A DNA stretch of 64,000 nucleotides from Riptortus pedestris (GCA_019009955.1 CM032229.1:144827501-144891500), one strand, 5' to 3'; positions 1 to 11,891 are shown, numbered from the stretch's first letter. Notes: a model not told the origin generated them from the letters alone. A program made the numbers and translations.

Positions 1-89
1 ACTACTACAGGTGTTATTGGGCAGATTTATCTACTGGAAAACGTCACGTGGGAAATCTGCTTAGTTTACGCAGCCCCTGCGTGACGGAC
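1..89 (+). mobile_element. HLE copy, right end only (cut by window edge)
   Basis: The first 89 bases match the last part of the HLE family. They hold the segment before the conserved GGGAAATCTGCT, the hairpin ACGCAG-CCC-CTGCGT at about 68-82, and the terminal GACGGAC followed by a T-run. The rest of the copy lies upstream of the window. Confidence 0.75.
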
Positions 90-1339
90 TTTTTATTGTT
101 AAATGTTAACGATTTTACCCTTTATCTGAAACATTTTAATAGAGATAAGTAATTATTGTTTTTGTGTGTCAGCAGGGCACTGACGATGATGATGCACGTC
201 ATCGAAAGCGCTCTGTCGTTTTAATAAATTGTTACAGTGGAAGCGTAGCCAATTCTTTCATCTACCTACATTATTATTATTAACGTAAAGGATGAGGTTA
301 ATTGTCTTTTTAATTCTTTTCAAAATTTATCCTCATAGTTATTTATAATTGTTAACACCTATAAAGTACATGAAATCGTAAGAAAAAAACGAAATGCTGA
401 TCGTACTTTGCAACCGGCCTATTCTGTCCCCTAACCATTATTTTTTGCTTGGTTTTTGCAATAGTTTACAGTCAAACATATCGTCTTATGTCTGTTCTGT
501 TCGTCTTATACACTTGCCGTTTTCTGTCGTTTTAAACCTATGGAAATCGCTTTTTCCATGTCCTGTCATTTTGCCGTATTTTTAAAACAGTTTTTTTAAA
601 ACAATGCATTCTAGATTTGTGCATGTAAATGTATCTCTGTATGTGTTGTTTACATGACCGTTTCTTGTTCAGTGTAATGTATTGTTTTAAACACCTTATG
701 ATTGCAGCGGGGTCTGCTAAAACATGCTTGTACTTCCATAACCAATCAAATTACAGTATTATGTCTTCTTCGGCTGTTATGTTTACATTTTTTTTTTCCA
801 AAGACTCAGATATTAACCGATATATTTTTATGATTTAGTTATCTATCTTCAAGTTCAATTTAATTTCAAGTGCTGCTTAAAGGGGGTCATATTACAAGCG
901 TTAACTCAGCAGCATGTTTAGGACGTTGGAAGTCTACTTAATACACGCATCCTCTGCGCGGTGTGGACTTCTGGTACACAATTCAGAGCGTCATATTCAA
1001 CTATATGTACAATGCTTTTGCCGTTAATAATATTATGAGAGTTTTAACATTAATTACTGAAATAAATAATATCAATCTGTACCTGTGTTAATTATTCTTG
1101 GTATTAATTGCCATTGACATGTTAGAATGAGCGACGTTAGACTCGGGTAATATAAAGACTGAAGTTTGAATGTTCATACTCGCCATAGCTAGTCTATTAA
1201 TCTTAGAAACCAGTTTAGTTAAAAACTGATGAATCTGATTTAGTTTAAATCGTTCCCGATATATCCACTTTGGCGGAATTTGCTTTCAATTTTTGTCATA
1301 TCTCGTTCTGGGGTATTGGCAACTGAGATTGTAATCATG
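90..1339. other. AT-rich sequence without a recognised gene
   Basis: No coding region is supported. Short frames at 394-585 and 629-838 have no recognisable domain and AT-driven composition. Positions 180-207 hold a CTGACGA-hairpin-GAAA motif followed by TTTTAATAAA, which resembles the tail of the Penelope-like element near 60.48 kb; it may be the last scrap of a similar retroelement. Confidence 0.4.
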
Positions 1340-1394
1340 ACGAGATTTAAACATTTCCTCGAATATCCATCGATCCTGAAGAAAATGAGGTGCG

Positions 1395-1453
<59 letters not shown>

Positions 1454-1990
1454 GTTACAGCTCTAGCAGTCACAAAACTTGATATTTAAACTTTTTGTAA
1501 AAAAACTAAAGATCAACTTTGTTAATGGCTGAAATCGGTCCTATGAGAGTGGGGTTTAGAGGGGAAGGGGACTTAAAATACTTCTTACTTATAATTTAAA
1601 ATATCACCGTTACCAAAAAATAGTATAGAAGCACCATATTGCAAATTTAATTTCCAATTAATTTTGTTATTATCACGTTTTCTTTATCTTGAATATTAAC
1701 CAATATATTTGCATTCTTTAGTTTTCAGCCCTCAGTAAACCCCCACCCCTACTCATTTCATACATCATGAACTACTTTACTCAAAGGTTAAATTCCAAAT
1801 ATTGTTTTCATAGAACATTTAACGTGTCAGATATATGCTATTATTTCCTGTGTTGAATACCATTTAAGATTTTACATTCTGAACTATTAACACTTCTACT
1901 CATAGATAATAGATAGTGAGATGAGAATTCCAGTGCGTCATTCCGACATGTGGGGAATCTTTTAGATTAGACAGCCTCAGCGTAACGGAA
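1340..1990 (+). mobile_element. HLE copy, decayed
   Basis: The copy begins near the conserved block around CCATCGATCCT, followed by an (AT)n tract at 1402-1451. The central block then reads GGCTGAAATCGG, the G-rich GTTTAGAGGGG, and CAGTAAACCCCCAC. A worn right end (GGGGAATCT, then CAGCGTAACGGA) lies at about 1962-1990. The terminal palindrome is lost. Confidence 0.65.
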
Positions 1991-2439
1991 TATTTGTCGA
2001 TATAATTTTTTCTAATGTAGTGGGGGGAAAGTATTGTTAATTAAACGTGTTAAATAAATCAATACTGAACTTTACAACCAGGTAAAAGCCACATAACATA
2101 TTCAAAAACACTTATTTTCCTCTCAATTTTTAATCAACAATTTCCCCGAGTTTAAATTTGTCTTGTTTATCTTCATTTATCATCGAAAGGTGGTTTTCTA
2201 TTTTGCCTTTCGGAGTACTGGGATTGAAGCCGAGAAACTTTATATTCCAAAGGTGCGGGCTTTTGTAAAGGTTACATACATATTTGATCAAATTCATTGT
2301 CTAGTTTAGTGACGTCAGGTCGTTCCTAAAACTGGAGATGGGTTGTGATTATTTATGAACAAGCCCAACCAAATAATAACTAACGAATCGTAACATGGAA
2401 TGTATTATTCATTTATTTTTTGAATTCCTTGTTGTCTTA

Positions 2440-2504
2440 TTTCGGGTGTACTCGTGTCGCGGTCATTGTAAAAAAATTGATATATTTATCGAGCCTACCT
2501 AGAA

Positions 2505-2557
<53 letters not shown>

Positions 2558-2560
2558 GCA
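2440..2560 (+). mobile_element. Possible HLE left-end fragment with AT tract
   Basis: A degenerate match to the left block of HLE (GTACTCGTGTCGCG, then GAGCCTACCTAGAAGG) leads into an (AT)n tract at about 2509-2551. Similarity stops after the tract. Confidence 0.4.
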
Positions 2561-3369
2561 AGTGTAAAGGCGCCATACTTCAAGAATCTTTTTTATATCT
2601 TGATTGGAACAAAAATGTTATATTATTTAATATGAATATTAATAATGGTCTGATTCCCAACGATTTTGGGGTTTGCTATCTTTTTAAGACTTTATCATTA
2701 GCTTGCCACTTTTATTTTATAAATTAGGATATAAATACAAAGACATGGGTTATTCCAATAATAAAAATGGTGAACTCTTGTTCAGACATTGCAGGGAAAT
2801 AATTTTTTAATTACCAATTGTTCGTTTATTCGTAGTAACTTCTTTTCGTCAATTTGTGATCGCCCGTCGAGGGGTTTTCAAAAATGTTTTGCTGCTTGTA
2901 ATTAAATTGAGTGAGTTTTAAATAATTTGTAAATTAAATAAAAATATCAATTCATTTTTTTTTTATCAGGATTGATGGTCAACATAGATATATACATTTT
3001 CTTAATTTCCCTTTCCTGGAAAAGACATCATGTTTTTTTTTGTGTTTGATACTCAAGCAGTTTGGCACAAGAAATGAAGTAGTTTCATAAAAAGGCATAT
3101 AACTGGAAAACCCTTAATTTCCAGAAATTATTTTAACCTAATTTTTACTTTTTTTAGTAATTAGAACTTAATTTAAAACAGACTTTTTATGTTATAGTGT
3201 TTTTTTTTCAAAGGCGATGCTACGAATGGCATCGTATATGAATCAGAATTTACTATAAATTTTAATGAAAAACCAGTAAATTTTTATGTATAAAAACTTT
3301 ATATTTATTTGCGAAAAAAGTCTTAAAAAGAGTGTCTCCAAAATCGTTATGAATCAATTAGTGATTTCT
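2561..3369. other. AT-rich sequence without a recognised feature
   Basis: Homopolymer-rich AT sequence. I see no repeat, domain or RNA signature in it. Confidence 0.4.
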
Positions 3370-3521
3370 AGTAGATTTTCCTTAAGGAAAATCAGCTATT
3401 TAGGTCGTAATAATGGCGCGATTATAGGAAAGTTTATTCAAAAGTCCATCGACCCAACCCTGCAGTTGACGAAAATTTTATTTTCTCATCTTCAGGGCTG
3501 TAAAACAAGTACTATTATGTA

Positions 3522-3568
<47 letters not shown>

Positions 3569-4006
3569 ATATATAGCACATTGTTATTCACCTAAAGTGT
3601 ATCAGAGTGGTATAATTGTTATTTGTACTTACTAAGACTAGAATTACTTAACTACTATGGTACATTTGATATTGGTATTGCGGTTACATAAAGAACACTG
3701 GTTGTAAACTTCCTTAAGGTTTGTTTACATTAAGCATAGTCAGAGCTAATGTGTTAGTATATCAATTAGGTATATCTATGGTGTATTGTATTTTGTTGAT
3801 TAAACTATATTATGACTATATATTATAACTATTAATTTATGTTACAACTGATATTATATAATTTTACAACTATTAGCATATTGTATTAAAGCTATTATAT
3901 TGCAATTATATTATATTACAATTATTATTATTTAATATTACATAATGTTTTACAATTATTATCATATTATGACTATAATTTCAACAATACATGAATATTA
4001 GGTATA
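3370..4006 (+). mobile_element. HLE copy, left part, interrupted by the mariner-like element
   Basis: The left end is recognisable: AGTAGATTTTCCTTAAGG at 3370 keeps the worn terminal palindrome. The CCATCGA block and an AT tract (about 3518-3575) follow. Sequence from 3580 to 4006 is very AT-rich and only loosely family-like. The family resumes at about 5935 with the block that normally follows the AT tract, so the mariner insertion probably split this copy. Confidence 0.55.
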
Positions 4007-4008
4007 TA

Positions 4009-4150
4009 CAGGGTGTCCCCAAACCAAACGGCCAAACTTAAGGGATCGATAGAGGATCGAAAAACTAAAACAAAAAGTCCTCTGGCATATGCCTCGTTTT
4101 CGCTTCGTTTTCGAGAAAATCACAAAAAACTAAAAATAGTTGTGCAAAAA
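4009..4150 (+). repeat. Left terminal inverted repeat of the mariner-like element
   Basis: About 142 bp, starting CAGGGTGTCCCCAAACC and running inward to GTTGTGCAAAAA. It matches the reverse complement of 5778-5918 with a handful of mismatches. TIRs of this length are unusual for classical mariners (about 30 bp). Confidence 0.9.
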
Positions 4151-4433
4151 CTAGTTAAGGCCAATGGAAGAGCGGATTTTATTCCTTGAATGAATTTTAG
4201 CAATAAATGTTATTCCAATACAATTACCTATTTAAAGTAGATAACATTATGAACAATAACTGAATATTAAAACATAAAAAAAGATTTAGAAAATTAATAA
4301 AATAATTAAATATTCTTACTTGGAAAACATAAATGTTTCAGTTTTTATATGGGTCTACCTTAGTGAGAAAAAAAACCCTGAAAATTTTGAAGGTTTTACC
4401 TTCTCTAAAATTACATCGTTAATTTCTAAAGCG

Positions 4434-5525
4434 TCAACGTAAATGTTGTTCGAAGTGCTGGCCTCTCGCTGCAATACACGCATCACATCGCGTACTCACA
4501 GATCGCACTGCATCTAAACATTGATCTGCGGTGAGCTGGTTGCAAACCATTCTGATGCGCTCGATGAGGTCATCCCTTGTGCGGACGGGCTCTCGGTAGA
4601 CATTTTCTTTCACGTATCCCCACATGAAGAAATCTAGTGGCGTGAGGTCCGGAGACCGGGGAGGCCAAGGCACCGGCCCACCTCGTCCTATCCAGCGACC
4701 TGGGTAGTTGATGTCCAACCAGTCTCGTACGGCCTTTCCGTAATGTGCAGGACAACCATCGAGTTGAAACCAGCTCTCAAGCCTTGTTTCCAAAGGGATA
4801 TCTTCCAAAAGTGCCCGTAAGTCATTCTCCAGGAATAGATGATAACTTTCAGCGTGAAGTCGAGCAGGTAAAAATACGGGACCTATTATGCGATTATAAC
4901 AAAGACCGACCCACACGTTTACAGAAAACTCATGCTGGTAGTGAAATTCTCTAACAGTGCGGGGATTTTCATGTGCCCAAAGGTGGTAGTTTCTTTGATT
5001 GAATATGCCCGCACGTGTAAAAGTCGCTTCGTCCGTCCAGATTACTTTCGAACTTAAGTTTACATCGTTTTGCAATTGTTCTTTGTACCAATTACAAAAA
5101 TTTAATCGGCGGGGATAATCAGCGGGTATTAAATTTTGTACCTTTTGTACATGGTAAGCATGCCTGCTGTCAGCCCTTAATGTGCGCCAAATGGTTGTCT
5201 TTGGTATGCTTAGAACTGAAGCAGCTCTCCGGACGCTTGTGCCAAGGTTGGTATTGAAGTGCCTCAGTATCCTCTCCCTCCGCCTCAGGTCGGCTTCCAT
5301 CGGAGCCTGCATACGGTTTCCACGACGATTACATGAGAAGGACCCAGTCTCTCGAAGCCTTCTGAAAGTGCTGGTAAAAACACCTCTGTGTGGGGTTTCT
5401 TGGTCAGGAAACCGTCTGCGATATTCCCGAACTGCCTGACGTGCATTGTCATCGCAGAATCCGTAGACGTAGACTATGTCCGCGTATTCAGCGTTGGTAA
5501 ATCTAGCCATATTTGTTGACTTCAC
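4434..5525 (-). CDS. Mariner-like DD41D transposase, intact
   Basis: The 363-residue protein would cut and paste the surrounding element. Residues about 6-60 form an N-terminal helix-turn-helix of the type annotated as DUF4817 in insects. A second helix-turn-helix lies at about 96-118, including SIPKTTIWRTL. The DDE/D catalytic triad reads D165 in VIWTDEATF, D256 in WFQLDGCPAHY and D298 in SPDLTPLDFF. I count 41 residues between the last two, so this is a DD41D arrangement. The conserved PWPPRSPDL block precedes the third Asp. An in-frame Met6 (MARFTNAEY) is an alternative start and is where the homologous part begins. No stop or frameshift interrupts the frame. The product acts in the nucleus on the terminal inverted repeats that flank it. 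Smaller frames on either strand inside it are shadows. Confidence 0.92.
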   Translation of the reverse strand: MKSTNMARFTNAEYADIVYVYGFCDDNARQAVREYRRRFPDQETPHRGVFTSTFRRLRETGSFSCNRRGNRMQAPMEADLRRRERILRHFNTNLGTSVRRAASVLSIPKTTIWRTLRADSRHAYHVQKVQNLIPADYPRRLNFCNWYKEQLQNDVNLSSKVIWTDEATFTRAGIFNQRNYHLWAHENPRTVREFHYQHEFSVNVWVGLCYNRIIGPVFLPARLHAESYHLFLENDLRALLEDIPLETRLESWFQLDGCPAHYGKAVRDWLDINYPGRWIGRGGPVPWPPRSPDLTPLDFFMWGYVKENVYREPVRTRDDLIERIRMVCNQLTADQCLDAVRSVSTRCDACIAARGQHFEQHLR

Positions 5526-5777
5526 TGAACAGTACTAGCAACACCACTAATGTGAGAATGCGAAGCTGGATTCCCCCCAAAAAGGATTAAAATGATAGTA
5601 AACATTTTAATCCTTTCTTTTTAAGTTTAAACACTCAACCTAGACGTTTTATTGATAAGGAAAGCGTGAGAATATTCATGTTTTCTAAATTTACTCCTCG
5701 TAAATTAAAAAATTAAGCTTACTCAAAAAGCCAATAGTTATTTTTGTAATTTAAATACATTATTAAAAAAAATACAC

Positions 5778-5918
5778 TTTTTGCACAACTATTTTCAGTT
5801 TTTTGTGTTTTCTCAAAAACGAAGCGAAAACGAGGCATATGCCAGAGGACTTTTTTTCTTAGTTTTTCGATCCTCCATCGATCTCTGAAGTTTGGCCGTT
5901 TGGTTTGGGGACACCCTG
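5778..5918 (-). repeat. Right terminal inverted repeat of the mariner-like element
   Basis: About 141 bp ending GGGGACACCCTG, the inverted counterpart of 4009-4150. The outermost 30 bp match exactly; mismatches lie further in. Confidence 0.9.
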
Positions 5919-5922
5919 TATA

Positions 5923-6645
5923 TTGTGGTGTTATGGGGGTGGTTATGGGGGTGTCATTAACGAATGGTAGAAATCGGACCAGTGGGGGGAATGTTTAGAG
6001 GGGGGACTTTTGAAATTTCTAAATATCTCCGTTGTTGTACGAGGGAACGTAAAAGTCTATAAGACCAATCTTATTGCAAATTTAATGGACAATGAATGGT
6101 GTTATGTATATATTTTCATTATATTGATTATTAACCGAGATATTTGCATTTTTTAGTTTTTAGCGTTCAGTAAACCCCCACTCCCAATTTTGTCAAATTA
6201 AAAATAAGCTGTTATATCATGAAACACTTCATTCTAAGGTTAAATAACAAATATGGTTTTCATTGAACTTTTACTTTGTCATAAATTAAGATATTTCGTT
6301 CATTGCTCAAAAATGGTTATTTGATCTCTTCCATACTCGATATTTAACTATAATAAGGCTAAAGATCATATTTGTTATTAACTGAAATTGGACTTAGAAT
6401 GGTGGGAGTTCAGTGTAGGGGGATTTGAAAATTCAAAATATCTTCGTTATTATGACTCAGATCATAAAATATTATAGAACCATTCTTGTTAAACTTTCGG
6501 TGCTCTATAATTGTTATTCTATCCATTTTTTCTTAACTCGAGTGTTAAGGGAGCTATTCGTACTTACTCTTTTTCAGCCTTCACTAAACCCCCACTAACG
6601 CACGAGGGAAATCTGCTTAGTATACGCAGCCCCTGCGTGACGGAT
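5923..6645 (+). mobile_element. HLE copy, right part with a duplicated central module
   Basis: The central HLE block appears twice here. The first (from about 5965, GAAATCGGACC) runs to CAGTAAACCCCCACT near 6180. A diverged second version (from about 6385, CTGAAATTGGAC) runs to CACTAAACCCCCACT near 6595. The intact right end follows: GGGAAATCTGCTTAG, then the hairpin ACGCAG-CCC-CTGCGT and GACGGA at about 6607-6645. It is probably the continuation of the copy starting at 3370. Confidence 0.75.
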
Positions 6646-7382
6646 ATATTTTTTTTTGTTAAAGTTTTCGAGGATAGACATAGAGTTGTTTCCCATTTCT
6701 CCACTCAGCATCGTGTGTCAATGGGATTGATACATATATAAACAATATTTAAGATCCGTAATCCCACCTAAGTCCGGCAGGGAAACAGTCAAAATGTTGC
6801 GCAAGCCATGGTCCTTCAAGAGTATCGTGCAAATGATTTTCAATTGATCACCTCAATCTTAATGAATCGCCTTGAGCTTTGTCGTCATTATTTTATTCGT
6901 TTTAACCTTTTGATGGGTGGACAATGGGCGACATGATTGGAAATCAATTCTTAATCTTGTAAGATCAACAGGTGAACGAGCAAAGTGATTCTCTGTTTAA
7001 TATTTTACCCCTTGTTGAACGCCTACATTTCTGAGAAAGTCATTTCTTTGTAACATTGATGAATATAATGTTTTATTAATGGCCAGTCACAGCAGTTTAA
7101 CACTACAATTAAAAGTTTATTGCAGGAAAAGGAAAGAAATGTGACTAACGAAATTATTTTGAAAGTGTAAGTTCTTGTACTTTACATCTTACTCTTGCAC
7201 GATATTGGGCATAGCTCGTACAAGGAAGCCCTATAAAATCTTATTAAAAGAACAGCGAAAGTTCCTGAATATTCTTATTCATAGGGATTATTTTCCAAAC
7301 AATAAAGTCTGATTCTTCTTAATAGACTAAGCGCATTGTACATTTAGGGTAAGATACCCAACATTAGTAGTAGGACTAAAAA
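6646..7382. other. Single-copy-looking sequence
   Basis: No coding frame or repeat recognised. Base composition is less extreme than in neighbouring repeats (for example 6770-6920). Confidence 0.35.
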
Positions 7383-8168
7383 GTCCGTCACGCTGGTGCT
7401 TCGTAAATTAAGCAGATTTCTGTTGTCATACCTGTCGGTGGAGACCGTCGTCACTGGCTGATGGTCGAGTAAACCTGGCAAGCGCTTTTGATGCAATGGC
7501 ACCATCTTCAAGCCCGTCAAAAAGTTGTACTGTAAAACTTTATTTGAAGCAGATTTCTCTGGCCACGTTTAGTAATAGATAAATGTACATCTACACAACA
7601 CCAACGTGAATATTAATTGAATAAATACAAACAAAAATAAGAAACGTTTCAGTCAATTTCAATGACCTGCCGACGGGATGCGTTTGAAATGTAACAAACA
7701 GGTCTGCCAGCCTCTCAAAGGAAATAAAATCAATTACTGAAATATACCTGCATATAACTTATTACTATTATTGAAAAATATTTACTATATCTAGTACTGT
7801 TATTAATAACGATTCAGAATAATAGTTATCTTAATAAATCAAAGTTTAATAGTCCAAGGGCTTAAGACGGGAGAGGGGTCACCAGGACATATTTGCATGT
7901 ATCTCGTATAATAAAGGTCTCTTGAATACAATATTTGGTATTTAAGCTTAAAATAATTTGGTTCATTATATAAATGAGTATTGTTTATGTAACTAAGTAG
8001 AAGTGGGCGTTTGCAGAAGGCTCAAATCTGAAAAAACCAAAAATATCTAGGTTAATATTCTAGATAAAGAATAAATGGGTATAACATTAATTATAGTAAA
8101 TATAATTTGCAATAAGATTGGTTTTCTATAATTTTTCGATCCGACGAATAGTAACGGAGATATTTTAA

Positions 8169-8230
<62 letters not shown>

Positions 8231-8290
8231 GGACCTCATTTTCGTCATCCCCTAGGTAGGATCGATGGACAGTTGAAGAAAAATTTTAAT
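7383..8290 (-). mobile_element. HLE copy, nearly full length
   Basis: Reading on the minus strand, the right end is at 7383 (GTCCGTCACGC on the plus strand, then AAGCAGATTTCT). About 120 bp of extra sequence follows, with a repeat of AAGCAGATTTCTCT at about 7543. The standard HLE body then leads to the (AT)n tract at 8175-8229 and the CCTCATTTTCGTCATC / GGATCGATGGAC left block to about 8290. The terminal palindrome is missing. Confidence 0.8.
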
Positions 8291-8560
8291 ATTCAAAGAA
8301 GAAAAAAGATAAATTATATTCAAATAACTCTTGGTGAATGCATAAAAATTCGTTTTACATTCGCGAACATGATGGCTAGTCTCCAGCAGTGTCATCTGCT
8401 CTTCTACAATATTTCCACGGTTTATCGTTTTCCTGTGAAAGCAGTACTGGTTTATTCCTGTTTTTTATATATACTCATTGCATACGTACAGAGAGCGGGT
8501 GATTCTGGTCTGGATAGACTGTCGTGTGCATTGCCCAAGTAGATCCCACAAGTAGAGAGG

Positions 8561-8623
8561 GACGCGATTTTCGAAAAATTTCTTCAAATGTCCATCAGGA
8601 GGTGACAAAAATGAGGTCCGTTC

Positions 8624-8693
<70 letters not shown>

Positions 8694-9015
8694 CTGATCA
8701 TTACCGAACTGGATATTTAACCGTTTCATGTAAAAAGAAAGATCAAGTTCGTTAATGGCTGAAATCGGACCTGTGGGAGGGGAAGTTTAGAGGGGGGATT
8801 TTTGAAAATTCAAAATATCGCCGTTATTATGCGTCGGATCGAAAAATTGTCTCGAATCAATCTTATTACAAATTAAATTTAATATAAATATTATTCTATA
8901 CATTTATTCTCTATCTTGAATATTAACCGAGATATTTGCATTTGTAATGTGTGAGTGGTAGGCAGAAGCGGCTACATTCAGGACGTTCGGCCGTTTCCGT
9001 AACTGTTCGTCGAGA
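8561..9015 (+). mobile_element. HLE copy, short variant
   Basis: The left block starts at GACGCGATTTTCG (8561) and leads into an AT tract at about 8629-8690. The central module then runs to GAGATATTTGCATTT near 8943. From 8945 the usual body is replaced by a segment (CAGAAGCGGC then GTTCGGCCGTTTCCGTAAC) that also occurs at about 51180-51260 and, inverted, at about 28190-28290. This defines a second subfamily. Confidence 0.75.
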
Positions 9016-10780
9016 AGAAATAGGGTTTCTATAAATTATGTCCGTTTGCTTACAAATGATATCAGATTAGTGTTTTCGGGCCTTGGTGAATGGAAGATTT
9101 CATTACAAACATCGAACCGAGACTACAAAAGAAAATTCCGTGTTGAAAGACCAAACATCATGAGATTGAAAGTCAACAACTACAACCTGATCTGAACAAT
9201 ACAAGCTTTTATAAAAAACTACTCAATACAACTTTCGACATACTTGAAAATGGTCCTGCAACAACGGCCGCTACGGATAAATTCGAGAATGGAACAGTTT
9301 TCAGAAGGTACTGACGTTTGTGTTGCCCTGATCATGGAATTTGATACTCCACTTGTCATTCATAACTCGAAATGGGTACTCAATGTCATTCATAACATTG
9401 ATAGGAATAACAAAGGATTGGCAAATAAATTCTTATCAATATTAAATAAATACAGTATCCAAAAGAAAATTAAGAACGCAAGCAAACTGGAATAGAAAAA
9501 AACAACAACAAAAAAATATTGAAAAGTCTAATCCTTTTCAATTTTATTCTTTGTAGCATTCGAGAGTCCTCATAAATATATTTACAGCTATTTCTTGTGG
9601 ACAAAACGAAAGAAAAAGGGAATGTTGTAACTCAAGCTTCAAGGTGCAAATAGCTTAAAGCTCCGAGATATCTCTGAACGCTTATAAGAAATGGGCGGAG
9701 GGGCAACCATTTGACTTTTTAATAGATCCTCTATTAACAAAATGTTTTTGATGCATTCATTTTAAAATGATTCCATTTGCAAGTCAAACAAAATATATCC
9801 GCCCCATTGACAGAAAAATGCCAGAAAACGTTTCTAACAGATGTTTTCATTTTAAAGAAAAAAGAGGACCTATACAATATTCTGTATTTGTAATTCATAC
9901 AGAGAAATTTTGCAATTTTTAATTTTCGCCCTCTTTTAAAAAAAAAGTCTCCCCCTTTATCGATTTTGATCAAAAGAGGAGCTGAACAACTAAACCTCAT
10001 AACAATTCAAAATATGAAAACTCAACGTTCTAAGGTTAGAGTTATGCGAGACATAACTCACGCCAAATCTAGTCAAAATGGATTCAGAGTGAGCCAAAGA
10101 AGATTGAAATCTGAAACGTGAAAAGTTTTGTATTTACGATTCTACCTCTTCATTGTACAAGCAACTAACAAAATAATATACAAATGAATCAGTGTTAACA
10201 CTTAAAATATGCATATGTATTAAAGATATCTCTAAAACTACATAATCAATTAAGGCAAAACATTCAAGAAAAAATAGCATTCAAGGATTAAGTTATGCCT
10301 GTTGTCCATGCAATAGGAGTATATGCCGGACTATTGTGACTGACAATCGAACGTAAATGCGACTTTTATTCAAATTTGCATGTACTTATGGTAAATCATT
10401 AATCGTGGTTTGTCTTTTTCAAAGGAAAATATACACATGATTCAAGACCTGATATCATTTTGTTATCTCTGAACGTAGACAATTTAATCATTTTATTTTA
10501 GTTTTAAATTACTTTATTAACCTGCGAGTTTTATTATTTTAAAAAGTGTTATAGAATATTGCAATGCTTGCTAACACCAGTACATCATTATTACATTTGG
10601 CTACAAATTTTTAAATCACGGAATCACTTTATATTAGTATTATTTAAAAAAAAAATCAAGAAACGGGTCAGGACATAAGACAAAGTCCAAGCTGTGCACA
10701 AAACTCATGAAGTACAATTACAATGCGAAGGTGGTTTACTTGTATTCTTGTTAAAATATATATCAATGATAACTTTTTAT
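9016..10780. other. AT-rich interval without an identified gene
   Basis: An 83-codon frame at 9244-9495 starts with ATG (MKMVLQQRPL...) and lacks any family I recognise. It could be a relic coding fragment or chance. The rest is AT-rich single-copy-looking sequence. Confidence 0.3.
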
Positions 10781-11208
10781 ATTCTTAGTGATGACCGCTG
10801 TTGGAGCTATCCTTATGTGATGTGGTTGTCGGTCACATAGATTGAAATAAAACTACTTCGGCTTGCAGACGTTTCGGTGCAATTTATTACCTTTGTCAAG
10901 TCCTTCCAAACTTCCGGAACAAGTCCACACTGTTCTCGATGAAAATTCTTAGTGATGAACGCTTTTGGAGCTATCCTTATGTGATGTGTTGTCGGTCACA
11001 TAGGTTGAAATAAAACTACTTCAGCTTGCAGACGTTTCGGTGCAATTTATTACCTTTGTCAAGTCCTTCCAAACTTCCGGAACAAGTCCACACTGTTCTC
11101 GATGAAAATTCATAGTGATGACCGCTGTTGGAGCTATCCTTATGTGATGTGGTTGTCGGTCACTGTGGTTGAAATAAAACTACTTCAGCTTGCCGACAGT
11201 TCGGATAA
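10781..11208 (+). repeat. Tandem repeat, unit about 163 bp, 2.6 copies
   Basis: Units start at 10787, 10951 and 11114, each with AGTGATGA.CGCT. Units 1 and 2 are nearly identical over 163-164 bp. The third stops after about 95 bp, near CGGATAACG. On the minus strand each full unit contains GACAAAGG, a short spacer and CACCGAAACGTC. That resembles the hairpin found near the 3' ends of Penelope-like elements, which often occur as head-to-tail repeats. Confidence 0.9.
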
Positions 11209-11890
11209 CGTTTTATATTTTTGAACAGTATATAGAACATATAAATTAAAATATGTAAAACAGGGCATATATTGCAATGGGTTTCTTCATACTTATGGCC
11301 AGAGGTGGATTATGGACGTCACTTTGATGTAACCCACTTTAGTTTTTGCTAGTTGACTTTAATAAGGACCAGATGAAAATGGAAATCACTTTTTTTTTCG
11401 GAGCTTTAAAAGCAAGACCAGTTCTAATTATTCTGTAAGTCAATTGCATGTCAAAATCGTATTTCATGATGCATTTTCCTCAATCATACACGTTTTAGTG
11501 AAAGGTAAAGTCTTTCAAAGTCAGGCATTTCGTAATTTAGGATAATTAAATCGTGAAAAAAAAAGCACTTGCAAATAAACATTTTAACATTACAAGGTGA
11601 ACAAATATTACGAAAAAAGGTTGGTAAAGAACTTGTTTTATTAAACACTTCGTTTTACTTCACTTGAATTTACTAATTAAACTTGAATGAGGAGTGGTCA
11701 GACATTGTTTCGTAAGTTCTTAAATTAAAATCAATTGCTTTAACAGAATATGTTTATTTGATTTATTGGTGAGAGCGATGAAAACACTTACCCGATTTTT
11801 ATTCAGTTGCCCTAACCTTTTAAGGAAAACCAGCTATTGAGGACACACACAAGTTCTTTTCCATAAATGTTACCACAGTAACCATTCATA
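11209..11890. other. AT-rich sequence, weak HLE trace
   Basis: Nothing coding. Around 11818-11845 a worn HLE left-end motif (TTTTAAGGAAAACCAGCTATTGAGG) may be present; the normal left block does not follow. Confidence 0.35.
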
Positions 11891-11891
11891 G

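Larger units (their letters stand above)
4009..5918 (-). mobile_element. Mariner-like (DD41D) transposon, apparently complete
   Basis: This 1910-bp Tc1/mariner-superfamily element has long, near-matching terminal inverted repeats. The left repeat is about 4009-4150 and the right about 5778-5918. Both begin CAGGGTGTCCCC when read inward. TATA flanks both sides (4005-4008 and 5919-5922), consistent with the family's TA target duplication. One uninterrupted 363-codon transposase frame on the minus strand fills the middle. The repeats differ at only a few positions, and the frame has no stop or frameshift. The copy is therefore either recently active or at least structurally autonomous. It interrupts an HLE copy. 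Confidence 0.93.

Noticed and set aside
1280..1489. Frames with long Ile-Tyr repeats (also at 2420, 8465, 23468, 39686, 42073, 56625 and 57336)
   Set aside because: They are translations of (AT)n microsatellites and have no conserved sequence on either side.
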